From assembly GCA_035499215.1 (NCBI GenBank), contig DATJZH010000190.1, positions 1 to 28,766 of the forward strand: a DNA stretch of 28,766 nt. The letters are read 5' to 3'. Positions 14,839 through 21,894 of the stretch are shown in pieces (positions within the stretch are counted from its first letter, which is position 1; each line of letters starts with the position of its first letter). This DNA comes from DATJZH01 sp035499215. GTDB taxonomy: Bacteria; Actinomycetota; Actinomycetes; Streptosporangiales; Streptosporangiaceae. The position numbers and the translations under genes are program-made. The notes beneath the pieces were generated by a model that worked only from the letters and a program-made list of their open reading frames with translations, was not told the origin of the DNA and did no database searches.

Positions 14839-15651
14839 ATGACCAAGCCCGTGACGAAGGCCAGCACCCTCGTGACCGAGGACGGCGTGCCGATTGATGT
14901 CGCGCATCTGCCCGGCGACAGCGATCTGGCGATCGTGCTGGCGCACGGATTCACCCTGAACTGGCAGCGGCCGTCCGTGTGGCGGGCGGCGACCAGGCTC
15001 AACCGGGCGGGCGGCGTGGTGACGTTCGACTTCCGCGGTCACGGCCGGTCCGGCGGAGTCTCCACGCTCGGCGACCGTGAGGTCAAGGACGTGGATGTCG
15101 TGGTCGCGTTTGCCAGGGAGCTCGGGTACCGGCGGATCGCGACAGTCGGGTTCTCGATGGGCGCCTCGATCGTGCTCAGGCATGCCGGCCTCGTCGGCGG
15201 CGCCGACGCGGTGGTCTCGGTCAGCGGCCCCGGCCGCTGGTACTACCGGGGCACGAAATCCATGCGGCGAGTGCACTGGGCCGTGGAGCGCCGGGCCGGC
15301 CGGCTGGTCGCCAGGAAGTTCCTGAACACCAGGGTCAGTGACGGCCGGTGGGATCCGGTCCCGATGCCGCCGGACGAGGCAGCGGCGCTGATCTCCCCGA
15401 CACCGCTGCTGATCGTGCACGGCGACAAGGATGATTTCTTCCCCGTCGAGCATGCCGAGCGGCTCTTCGCGGCAGCGCGCGAGCCGAAGGAACTGTGGAT
15501 CATCCCTGGCTTTGGCCATGCCGAGGCCGGCGCCAGGGCCGCCCTGCTCGACCGCATCGCCGGCTGGGTGCGCGAGGCCGCCAGATCCGGGAGCCCGAGC
15601 GTGGTCCCCGATCCCGGCGGCCAGGACCGCAGCCTGACCGCCGCGCCGTGA
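14839..15651 (+). CDS. Alpha/beta hydrolase
   Basis: A 270-aa serine hydrolase. The nucleophile elbow is GFSMG with Ser106, the acid is Asp198 or Asp199 in HGDKDDFFP, and the base is His227 in PGFGHAE. LAHGFTLNW (34-42) supplies the oxyanion region and DFRGHGRSGG is typical of this fold. ATG 14839 is chosen over an in-frame GTG 84 bases upstream because the conserved sequence starts soon after it; CACAAT six bases upstream could be a leaderless -10. No fused domains and no substrate clue. It is a single gene, isolated by the amt terminator upstream and a convergent operon downstream. Confidence 0.88.
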   Translation: MTKPVTKASTLVTEDGVPIDVAHLPGDSDLAIVLAHGFTLNWQRPSVWRAATRLNRAGGVVTFDFRGHGRSGGVSTLGDREVKDVDVVVAFARELGYRRIATVGFSMGASIVLRHAGLVGGADAVVSVSGPGRWYYRGTKSMRRVHWAVERRAGRLVARKFLNTRVSDGRWDPVPMPPDEAAALISPTPLLIVHGDKDDFFPVEHAERLFAAAREPKELWIIPGFGHAEAGARAALLDRIAGWVREAARSGSPSVVPDPGGQDRSLTAAP

Positions 15652-15667
15652 CCTGGGTACGCCGATA

Positions 15668-15705
15668 GCGGCTGGGCCGGCGCATGCCGGGCCGGGCTCA
15701 GCCGC
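15668..15705. terminator. Possible bidirectional stem-loop between convergent genes
   Basis: GCGGCTG (15668-15674) pairs with CAGCCGC (15699-15705), and GGCCGGC pairs with GCC-G-GGCC inside it around a GCAT loop, with small bulges. It lies at the junction of the hydrolase and the minus-strand redox operon and overlaps the stop codon of the latter's last gene. Confidence 0.35.
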
Positions 15706-16306
15706 CCCAGCGTGCGGACATGTGCATAGTGAGCACAGCCACGACGAGGCCGCCGCCGAGCGCGGCCGCCAGCAGCAGCCAGCGCGTCGCGGCACCGGCC
15801 AGTACCTGCCTGGTCCGGCCGGCTGCCCCGCTGGCGAGCAGCCTGGGCAGCCGAGGGGCGTACCACAGCACGTGGATGGTCATGACAGCGAACCAGAGCA
15901 CGAACGACGCCTTGTGCAAGAAGAGCCACGGCCCGGCCTGCGGCCCGGTTATCGCCAGCACGACACCGGTGCCGATCACCGCGACCGAGGTCGCAATGAC
16001 AAGCGGGCCGAGAACGCGCAGCAGGGGAGCCGGCGGCCCCTTCCGCACATAGGGCGGCGCGCCGGTGTAGTAACGCGCGAAACGGTAGGCCGTCGAGCCG
16101 ATTTTCAGCGTCACCGGCCCGAGCAGCAGCATGCCGAGGAAGAAATGCAGGGTCAGCAGCTCCCGCAGCCGCAAGATGGTGACCCCCTCGGCGGCGAAGA
16201 CGACGAGCAGTACCGCGCCGGTGAGGGCGGTGAGCCGCTCATTGCCCGCCGCGCCACCGGTGCTTTCCGCCCGAAGGCGGTGACGTGGCTTGTCGATCAC
16301 GCTCAC
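15698..16306 (-). CDS. Cytochrome b561-like membrane protein, last gene of the redox operon
   Basis: A 202-aa protein with about five TM helices (roughly 27-44, 53-70, 98-118, 130-148, 172-195). Histidines lie in helices where hemes could bind: His54 in LLTLHFFLG, and His131 and His145, spaced 14 apart in FLHKASFVLWFAVMTIHVL. This resembles diheme or monoheme cytochrome b561-type electron carriers, but no family was confirmed. The start GTG 16306 overlaps the ferredoxin stop as GTGA and is preceded by AGGAG. Role inferred: membrane electron carrier or terminal reductase working with the other operon products. Confidence 0.7.
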   Translation of the reverse strand: MSVIDKPRHRLRAESTGGAAGNERLTALTGAVLLVVFAAEGVTILRLRELLTLHFFLGMLLLGPVTLKIGSTAYRFARYYTGAPPYVRKGPPAPLLRVLGPLVIATSVAVIGTGVVLAITGPQAGPWLFLHKASFVLWFAVMTIHVLWYAPRLPRLLASGAAGRTRQVLAGAATRWLLLAAALGGGLVVAVLTMHMSARWGG

Positions 16307-16530
16307 TGGTGCTCCGCTCTCCTGTCGTGATGCACGGTTACCAGGCGCAAGGCCAGGGTCGGGCAGGCCCTGACAGCACGGCGGGCATGCGCGGCCAGCC
16401 GGGCCGGAACCTCGGCGGCCGCCAGGACGGGGTAACCCCATTCGTCCAGCTCGACGAGCTCTGGCAGCAGGTCCGCGCACAGCGCGTGGCCGTCGCAGGC
16501 TGTCGGATCGAGGGTCAGCCGCCTGCTCAC
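16303..16530 (-). CDS. Small ferredoxin with CxxHxxC motif
   Basis: A 75-aa ferredoxin. Cys12, Cys18 and Cys56 (ACPTLAL) are cluster ligands, and His15 takes the place of the second cysteine, giving C-x2-H-x2-C. Ferredoxins of this form carry a [3Fe-4S] or an atypical [4Fe-4S] cluster; many are partners of actinobacterial P450s. PELVELDEWGYP follows as in the family. GTG 16530 is chosen because it forms a GTGA overlap with the upstream NuoF-like stop and fits the usual length. Here the neighbours suggest it takes electrons from the NuoF-like flavoprotein. No P450 gene is in the window. Confidence 0.9.
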   Translation of the reverse strand: MSRRLTLDPTACDGHALCADLLPELVELDEWGYPVLAAAEVPARLAAHARRAVRACPTLALRLVTVHHDRRAEHQ

Positions 16531-17876
16531 AGCCACGCCCCGGCGGCGGAGGACGGGGGAACCGGCAGAACAGCCGGGCGTGAGCGGCCGTGCTGCCCCG
16601 ACCGGCACGGCCGGTGCGAGGCGTGGGCGCGGGCGTCCGGCGCGAACGCCGCCAGCGCCGAGGCGGCCAGCCGGGTGGCGCCGTCCGGGTGGCGGCAGGC
16701 GCCCCGGCCGGTGATCGCGGCGAGCCTGCGCTCCAGCCGGTCAAGTACCTGGCCCTGCGGGCGGCCCGAGGCCAGCTGCGCGAAGTCGCCGGCGACCGCG
16801 GGCAGGCCGAATGCGCACGGTCCGCACTGACCGGCGCTCTGGCTGGCCAGATAGGCCAGGACCCTGGCGGTCTCGGCAAGCCCGCAGGTCTCGGGGGTCA
16901 GCACGACGACGACTCCGGCCCCCGGCGACGCGCCGACGCGCCGCATGTCGCCGGCGGTTACCGGGACGCCAGCCACCGCGTCGATAGGATGCCAGCTGCC
17001 GAAGTAGCCGCCAAGCAATACCGCGCTGGCCTGCCCGCTGGAGCCGCTCATCGCCAGCACGTCGCCGAGCACGGTGCCCAGTTCGATCTCGTATACGCCG
17101 GGTTCCGCGACCGCGCCCGACACGGTCACCAGCATCGTGCCGGGTGCGTGCGGCAGGCCGGCCTGCCGGAACCACGCCGGGCCGTACCGGGCGATCAGCG
17201 CCACGTGCGCGAGGGTCTCGACGTTGTCGACCAGAGTGGGGCGGCGGCCGACCCCTTTCTCGGAGGGCCGCGGTGGCGTGGCGGTCGGCTTGGCCTCGGC
17301 CCCGTTGAGCCAGCGCACCAGCGCGGTCTCCTCGCCGGACACGTAGTGATCCGGCAGCTCCTGCACGTTGAATGCCACCTGGTCCAGGCCGGCTCGCTGC
17401 CGCTCGGCGATGGCGTCAGTCATCAGCTCGACCAGCCATTGCCGCGGCCGCGGCAGGCACAGGTGGACGTCGTCGGCGCCGACGGCCTCGGCCGCCGCAG
17501 CCGCGCCGTCGAGCACTAGATGCGGCGCGCGGGACATCAGCGCCTGGTCTTTCTCGCTGGCCGGCTCGCCTTCCATTCCGTTGGCGACGACAACCGCCCG
17601 GCCCCGGCGCGCGGCGACTGCCCGCAGCTTGGTCCCAGTCGGGAACGCGGCGCCGCCCCGTCCGGTCAGCCCCGCCTCGCCGACGGCCGCCGCCAGCGCC
17701 GCGCGCTGTCGCCCGCTGCCGGGCCGGGGCAGTGCGCCGTAGGTCTGCGTGTGCTCGCGCAGTCCGGCGGTCCGGGGGCTGTCCCGCCACCCCGCAGTCA
17801 GCCGCGCCGCCGGCTGGCGGCTCGCGCCGACCAGGCGCGTGCTGGCGTCTGCCGTTCCCGCGCGGATCCGGCTCAT
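16527..17876 (-). CDS. NuoF-like NADH:acceptor oxidoreductase with altered Fe-S motif
   Basis: A 449-aa relative of the 51-kDa subunit of complex I. Flavin and nucleotide motifs are GRGGAAFPTGTK (72-83), ANGMEGEPASEKD (98-110), SGEETAL (180-186) and GRRPTLVDNVETLAHV (210-225). An SLBB-like region follows (about 248-325). The C-terminal iron-sulfur segment reads SAGQCGPC (347-354) where NuoF has SCGxCxPC, so Ala348 replaces the first cysteine; Cys351, Cys354 and Cys394 remain. The ~30-residue tail after it is low complexity. No other complex I genes are present. It overlaps both neighbours by four bases. Probable role: oxidise NAD(P)H and pass electrons to the ferredoxin. Confidence 0.88.
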   Translation of the reverse strand: MSRIRAGTADASTRLVGASRQPAARLTAGWRDSPRTAGLREHTQTYGALPRPGSGRQRAALAAAVGEAGLTGRGGAAFPTGTKLRAVAARRGRAVVVANGMEGEPASEKDQALMSRAPHLVLDGAAAAAEAVGADDVHLCLPRPRQWLVELMTDAIAERQRAGLDQVAFNVQELPDHYVSGEETALVRWLNGAEAKPTATPPRPSEKGVGRRPTLVDNVETLAHVALIARYGPAWFRQAGLPHAPGTMLVTVSGAVAEPGVYEIELGTVLGDVLAMSGSSGQASAVLLGGYFGSWHPIDAVAGVPVTAGDMRRVGASPGAGVVVVLTPETCGLAETARVLAYLASQSAGQCGPCAFGLPAVAGDFAQLASGRPQGQVLDRLERRLAAITGRGACRHPDGATRLAASALAAFAPDARAHASHRPCRSGQHGRSRPAVLPVPPSSAAGAWL

Positions 17877-19000
17877 GACGACCCCGCTGGCCGCGTGCTG
17901 ACCTGTCCCGTCGCCGTGCTGCCCCGAACCGCCAGGGAGATCTCGGCTCGTTCCGCCGCCCCGGCCGGTCCGCGCAGATCGGCGACCAGCTGCTGCCCGT
18001 CCAGGGCGACGACCGGGCCGCTGAAGCCCGACGGCGGGCTGGCCGGCCCGATCCGCACGCTGCCGCTGGACAGCGCAACGCCCGGACCGTCGGGCGTGCC
18101 GCGCAAGACGACCAGCAGGTACTCGCGGTGCGAGCCGCCAGTCCGGGAGCTGACCGTGATGGTCACCTCACCGGCATCCGGGCCCTGCGTCCGGGTAACC
18201 CGCCCGCGGAATGGCGCGTTCGCCAGCCGGACCGGCGGCGCCGCCGCGGCGCCGGCCCCCGAGCCGGCCGCAGGCGGGGAGCCGGTGCCGGGCGCAGCGG
18301 CACTCGCGCCGAGCAGGGCTATCGGGGTGCCCGCACGCCGGGCCCAGCCGGGCTGCAGCGGGCCAGCGAGCACGAACACCATCGTGGCCAGCGCAGCTGC
18401 CGGGACGGCGACGAGGGCGGCGATCCTGCGCAGCGGGTCCTGTACCAGCCGCAGCCGCCACCAGGCGGCAGCGGCTACCGCGCCGACGCAGATCGCATCG
18501 AGGCCAAGCAGCCAGGGCAGGCGGCTGTCCGTGCCGGTGCCGAGGGCATGCCACAGCGCGATCGGCCAGCAGCCGTAGGCGAGCCAGTGCACTGCCCGCC
18601 AGGTGCGGTAGCCGAGGCGGTCGCGCAGCAGGCTGGTCGCCGCCACTGCCAGCAGCATGTCGAACGCGATCGTGCCGAGACTCAGCCACAGCGGCCGGTA
18701 GCTGGAGCTGAACGGCACGACGGCGGCAACCAGGCTGATCCGCGCATAGCTGTCCAGGACGGTGGTCAGGACATGCGCCACCACGAAGCCCACCGCCAGC
18801 AGCGACAGGTTCCGGTGCAGGCCAGCGGTGACCAGGCGTGGCCAGCGCGGCGCGGCGAACCTGGCAATGCCCGCGACGCCCAGCACGACGGTGCCGGTCA
18901 GCAGGACGAACGAGACCACCCCGGTGGCCCTGGTCGCATACCACAGCGGACTCGGCCCGGCGCCGGCGGCGCTCAGCAGGCTGCCCGCCATCCCGGTCAC
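17873..19000 (-). CDS. Ferric-reductase-like transmembrane heme protein without FAD/NADPH domain
   Basis: A 375-aa protein. Residues 18-215 form six TM helices resembling the ferric reductase/NADPH oxidase membrane domain. His62 and His76 lie in one helix and His138 and His151 in another, the spacing of two stacked bis-His hemes. The usual C-terminal FAD and NADPH domains are absent. Instead, after a Gly/Ala/Pro linker (231-256), a beta-rich segment of about 115 residues follows, without recognised motif. GTG 19000 makes a GTGA overlap with the preceding gene and follows AGGAGG closely; ATG 18991 is possible. It overlaps the NuoF-like gene as ATGA. Inferred role: move electrons across the membrane to an external acceptor such as ferric iron, a quinone or oxygen. 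Confidence 0.83.
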   Translation of the reverse strand: MTGMAGSLLSAAGAGPSPLWYATRATGVVSFVLLTGTVVLGVAGIARFAAPRWPRLVTAGLHRNLSLLAVGFVVAHVLTTVLDSYARISLVAAVVPFSSSYRPLWLSLGTIAFDMLLAVAATSLLRDRLGYRTWRAVHWLAYGCWPIALWHALGTGTDSRLPWLLGLDAICVGAVAAAAWWRLRLVQDPLRRIAALVAVPAAALATMVFVLAGPLQPGWARRAGTPIALLGASAAAPGTGSPPAAGSGAGAAAAPPVRLANAPFRGRVTRTQGPDAGEVTITVSSRTGGSHREYLLVVLRGTPDGPGVALSSGSVRIGPASPPSGFSGPVVALDGQQLVADLRGPAGAAERAEISLAVRGSTATGQVSTRPAGSS

Positions 19001-19320
19001 GACCCTCCTGAGACAACCTGCGGAGGCGCCGGACTGGGAGCTGGTGCCTGCCGCGGTTGCTGCAGCTGCGATGACTGCCCGCCCTGCCCGCCCTGCCCGG
19101 TCTGCGCGCTGCCCGCCGAGTTGCCTGCCTGCCCCGACGGGCTGGAGACAACCGGGCGGCTCGCGGCTGCCGCACCGTGGCCGGGAAGCGCGTGCGCGAA
19201 GGCGATGCCGAGCCCGACAGACGCCGCAGCGGCGCCGCCCGCGATCCACCGGGACACCTGGCGCGTGCGCCCGAGCATCGCATCCCGCCGTGCCGCCGCG
19301 GGGTCAGCTGGCCATCGCAT
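18997..19320 (-). CDS. Small single-pass membrane protein, first gene of the redox operon
   Basis: A 107-aa protein of unknown function. A basic N-terminus is followed by one TM helix (about 25-45, WIAGGAAAASVGLGIAFAHA). An extracytoplasmic tail rich in Gln, Gly, Ser and Pro follows, including GQGGQGGQSSQLQQ. No cysteine is present, so it is not a lipoprotein. ATG 19320 lies about 11 bases after AGGAGG. Its TGA overlaps the GTG of the ferric-reductase-like gene. It could be an assembly factor or anchor for the complex; position is the only evidence. Confidence 0.65.
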   Translation of the reverse strand: MRWPADPAAARRDAMLGRTRQVSRWIAGGAAAASVGLGIAFAHALPGHGAAAASRPVVSSPSGQAGNSAGSAQTGQGGQGGQSSQLQQPRQAPAPSPAPPQVVSGGS

Positions 19321-19441
19321 GCTGGCACGTCCCTCCTGGTCATCGGTTTCGGGCTTACTCGTCCCCTGCGAGCCAGACCCGGACCGGCCCGCAGCGGACT
19401 TTCCGCGATCACTAGCCTGCCTGACGACCTGCACGGGATCG

Positions 19442-19458
19442 GTTCAGGAAACGTTCAG
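19442..19458. promoter_or_regulatory. Direct-repeat site of OmpR-family type upstream of the redox operon
   Basis: GTTCAG occurs at 19442-19447 and 19453-19458, an 11-bp period; on the operon strand it reads CTGAAC-n5-CTGAAC. OmpR/PhoB-type regulators bind direct repeats about one helical turn apart. The site is 120-140 bases upstream of ATG 19320, in the 191-base gap after the histidine kinase gene, where the sequence is less GC-rich. The neighbouring response regulator is the natural candidate. Confidence 0.45.
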
Positions 19459-19511
19459 AAGCGGTAAACACGGATCAGACCTGAGGATGACCGCTGGCGG
19501 CGCGGCTGCCC

Positions 19512-20882
19512 TCAGGATGCCGGCGGGCCAGCCCGCCGGCCGCGATCGCGGGGCGCGCCGGGCAGTTCGATGGTCACGGTGAGACCGCCGCCGGGAGTGT
19601 CGGACAGCGCGGCGGAGCCGCCGTTGGAGGTCACCAGCCGGTCCACGATTGCCAGGCCGAGGCCGGTACCGCCGGGCGTACCGCTGGCGAATCGCCGGAA
19701 GGCAGTCTGCAGCTGCTGGCGGCTCATGCCGGGCCCGTCGTCGGCGACGACGATGCGGATGCTGTCCCGGGCGGCTGAGGTGGCAGCCTGCACGGTGCCG
19801 CCAGGGGGGACCGCATCGAGCGCGTTTGCCAGCAGGTTGTCCATGATCTGCTCAAGCTGGCCCTCGCCCAGCCGGGCTGCCGCCGGCTCGAGGTTCGCCG
19901 CGGCCAGCGTGATCTCTCGCTCCTCCGCCGCCGGGCGCCATGCCGCGGCCCGGTCCCTGATCACCGTATCCACCTCGACCTGCACCGACGGCGTTGTGAC
20001 GTTCTCGGCCCGGGCCACCGCCAGCAGCCCGTTGACCATCCTGGCCAGCCGGGCGATCTCCTCCTGGGCCCCGGCCAGCTCGCCGGCGACGACCGTGTCG
20101 CTGTCTTGGGCCAGCACGTCGAGCCGCAGCCGCAGCGCGGCGAGCGGGGTCCTGAGCTGATGCGAGACGTCGGCCATCATCGCCTGATGCCCGGTCAGCA
20201 GGGCCTGCAGGCGTCCGGCCATCGTATTGAAGTTCTCCGCGAGCCTGCGGACCTCGCTCGGGCCGCTGCCGGCCGCCGCCCGGGTGTCCAGCGCGCCGTT
20301 GCCGAGCTGGCGCGCCGCCGTCTCCAGCGCGGCGAGCGGGCGGTTCACCCAGCGGGCCAGGCCGATGGCGATCAGTGCCGCGGCGGCCAGGCCAGCGGCC
20401 GACACGCAGACCAGCCAGCCCCACAGCACGGCCAGGCGGTGATCGAGTGCCTCCGTCGAGCGCGACAGCGCGATGGCGCCGATTGTGCCCCCGCCGCCGT
20501 CTCGCGTGACTGGCGCGACGATGAGCAGCCTGCCGGCCGGGTAGCTTGCCGAAGCCGTCCCCGCGAGCGCTGCGTGCACCTGGCCGCGCGTTGCACCCGC
20601 AGCTGTCACCGTGCCGGCAATCCGGGCATCCGTCCTGTCGTAGATGGATACCCGGTCGCCGCCGCCCTGCAGCTGCGCGATCGTCCCGTCCAGCGCCGGG
20701 CCATGACTATGATCGCCCAGCCGTTCCTCGGCGACATTGGCGAGTGCTGTCGCCACGGCCACAGTCTCGTCGCGGAAATCCCGGCGGTCCTGGCCGGCCG
20801 TGATCAGCCCCAGCGGCACGGCGACGATGCCGAGCAGGGCGGTGATCAGAACCAGGACCGTCAGGACGATCCGGCGCGTCAT
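19512..20882 (-). CDS. Sensor histidine kinase of a two-component system
   Basis: A 456-aa membrane kinase. TM1 is at about 5-28, an extracytoplasmic sensor region at about 30-150, and TM2 at about 152-176, followed by a HAMP domain (WVNRPLAALETAARQL). The HisKA phosphoacceptor is His241 in DVSHQLRTPLAAL. The catalytic domain holds the N box NLLANALDAV, G1 DDGPGMS, F box RRFASG and G2 GTGLGLAIV, all intact. The ~120-residue sensor segment shows no known domain, and its signal is unknown. ATG 20882 overlaps the response regulator stop (TGATG). The five-gene redox operon begins 191 bases downstream on the same strand. Confidence 0.93.
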   Translation of the reverse strand: MTRRIVLTVLVLITALLGIVAVPLGLITAGQDRRDFRDETVAVATALANVAEERLGDHSHGPALDGTIAQLQGGGDRVSIYDRTDARIAGTVTAAGATRGQVHAALAGTASASYPAGRLLIVAPVTRDGGGGTIGAIALSRSTEALDHRLAVLWGWLVCVSAAGLAAAALIAIGLARWVNRPLAALETAARQLGNGALDTRAAAGSGPSEVRRLAENFNTMAGRLQALLTGHQAMMADVSHQLRTPLAALRLRLDVLAQDSDTVVAGELAGAQEEIARLARMVNGLLAVARAENVTTPSVQVEVDTVIRDRAAAWRPAAEEREITLAAANLEPAAARLGEGQLEQIMDNLLANALDAVPPGGTVQAATSAARDSIRIVVADDGPGMSRQQLQTAFRRFASGTPGGTGLGLAIVDRLVTSNGGSAALSDTPGGGLTVTIELPGAPRDRGRRAGPPAS

Positions 20883-21580
20883 CAGACCTCGCCGAGCCGG
20901 AACCCGCGGCCGTAGACGGTCTCGATCAGGCTGGGCAGGCCCAGCTTGCGCCGCAGCGCGGCGACGTGCACGTCGAGCACCTTCGTCGGACCGTACCAGT
21001 GCGAGTCCCAGGCGGTCTCCAGGATTTCCTGTCGACTGACTACCCGGCCGGGATCGAGAGCCAGGCACTCGAGGATGTCGAACTCCTTCGGCGTCAGGGC
21101 CACGTCGGCCCCGGCGACGCTGACCCTGCGGGTGCGGATGTCCACGGCCAGCGGCCCGTGCCGGATGACATCGCCGCCGGGGCGGACGCGGCGCAGCACA
21201 GCGCGGATCCTGGCCTGCAGTTCGGCCAGGCCGAATGGCTTGACGAGGTAGTCGTCGGCGCCTGCGTCCAGGGCCAGGACCCGGTCGGCCTCCTCGCCAT
21301 GCGCGGTTACCACGATGATCGCCGCGGTCGACCGCTCACGGATCTTGCGGCAGACCTGCACCCCATCGGCGTCAGGAAGCTCCAGGTCGAGCAGCACCAC
21401 ATCGGCCTCTCCCCAGGCGAGCGCCGCGCCGCCGGTCACCACGTGGTCCACCCGGTAACCGCCGCGGGTGAGCCCCCGGACCAGCTGCGTGGCGATTCCC
21501 TGGTCGTCCTCGACGACCAGGACGCTGGGGCTGCCTGCGGCCAGCAGGCCGGTTCCCGGCGGGTCACTCGGCGCTGTCAT
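20882..21580 (-). CDS. OmpR/PhoB-family response regulator
   Basis: A 232-aa two-domain regulator. The receiver has the acidic pair Glu25/Asp26 (VVEDD), phospho-acceptor Asp65 (LLDLELPDADG), Thr92 and Lys114 (YLVKPFG). A winged-helix DNA-binding domain follows from about residue 138 (LTPKEFDILECLA, TKVLDVHVAALRRKLG, ETVYGRGFRL). Translation of the kinase gene is coupled through TGATG. The likely targets are its own promoter and the redox operon, given the 11-bp direct repeats there. Confidence 0.95.
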   Translation of the reverse strand: MTAPSDPPGTGLLAAGSPSVLVVEDDQGIATQLVRGLTRGGYRVDHVVTGGAALAWGEADVVLLDLELPDADGVQVCRKIRERSTAAIIVVTAHGEEADRVLALDAGADDYLVKPFGLAELQARIRAVLRRVRPGGDVIRHGPLAVDIRTRRVSVAGADVALTPKEFDILECLALDPGRVVSRQEILETAWDSHWYGPTKVLDVHVAALRRKLGLPSLIETVYGRGFRLGEV

Positions 21581-21878
21581 CCTGGGCGCGGCGCGGAAAC
21601 CCCGTCGTTCGGGACGAGGGGAAAACGCCGCTCCCTCCCCTCAGCGAAGAGTCGGTGGCGAACGGGACCGTTCGCGCATGTCCCGCCTCCGGTTCCGTCC
21701 CGCGGCCGCGCGGGAGACCGGACTGCGCGGACACTGCGCGCAGGCCCTGCTCGGGTGGAACCTCGGGCCGCAGCAGCGAGGCATGTCCCGATCCCGGCCG
21801 CGGCCCGGCGCCAGGCTACCTGCAGCAGTGCCGCCGGCTCACCGAGACGAGGAGTGCTCACCAGCCTGACGGCAGTGC
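21581..21878. promoter_or_regulatory. 298-base gap between guaB1 and the response regulator, with hairpins and a palindrome
   Basis: No gene is evident. An 18-base palindrome at 21658-21675 (GCGAACGG-GA-CCGTTCGC) lies 78 bases upstream of the response regulator start and could be an operator or a hairpin. TCCCGCG (21698-21704) pairs with CGCGGGA (21709-21715) around GCCG. Closer to the regulator, CCCC-G-TCG pairs with CGAGGGG at about 21600-21621. One or two of these probably terminate guaB1 transcription, which runs in the same direction. Confidence 0.45.
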
Positions 21879-21894
21879 TCACCAGCCTGACGGC
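21853..21894. repeat. 21-bp tandem duplication across the guaB1 stop codon
   Basis: The 21 bases 21853-21873 are repeated exactly at 21874-21894. The second copy contains the guaB1 stop (complement of 21879-21881) and its last codons. The first copy lies just downstream of the gene. Because 21 is a multiple of three, the other copy offers a second in-frame stop with the same preceding codons (PSGW), as if the gene end had been duplicated. Confidence 0.9.

Noticed and set aside
13017..15002. Minus-strand open frame of 661 codons opposite the ammonium transporter and hydrolase
   Set aside because: The plus-strand frames encode clear Amt and hydrolase proteins. The antisense translation is a low-complexity Arg/Asp/Gln-rich shadow, common in GC-rich DNA.
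16307..16879. Upstream extension of the b561-like reading frame
   Set aside because: It runs through the ferredoxin and NuoF-like genes; GTG 16306 with AGGAG and a GTGA overlap is the better start.
18997..19434. Longer start for the small membrane protein (to 19434)
   Set aside because: The extra residues are polar low complexity and would cover the direct-repeat region edge. ATG 19320 has an AGGAGG upstream.
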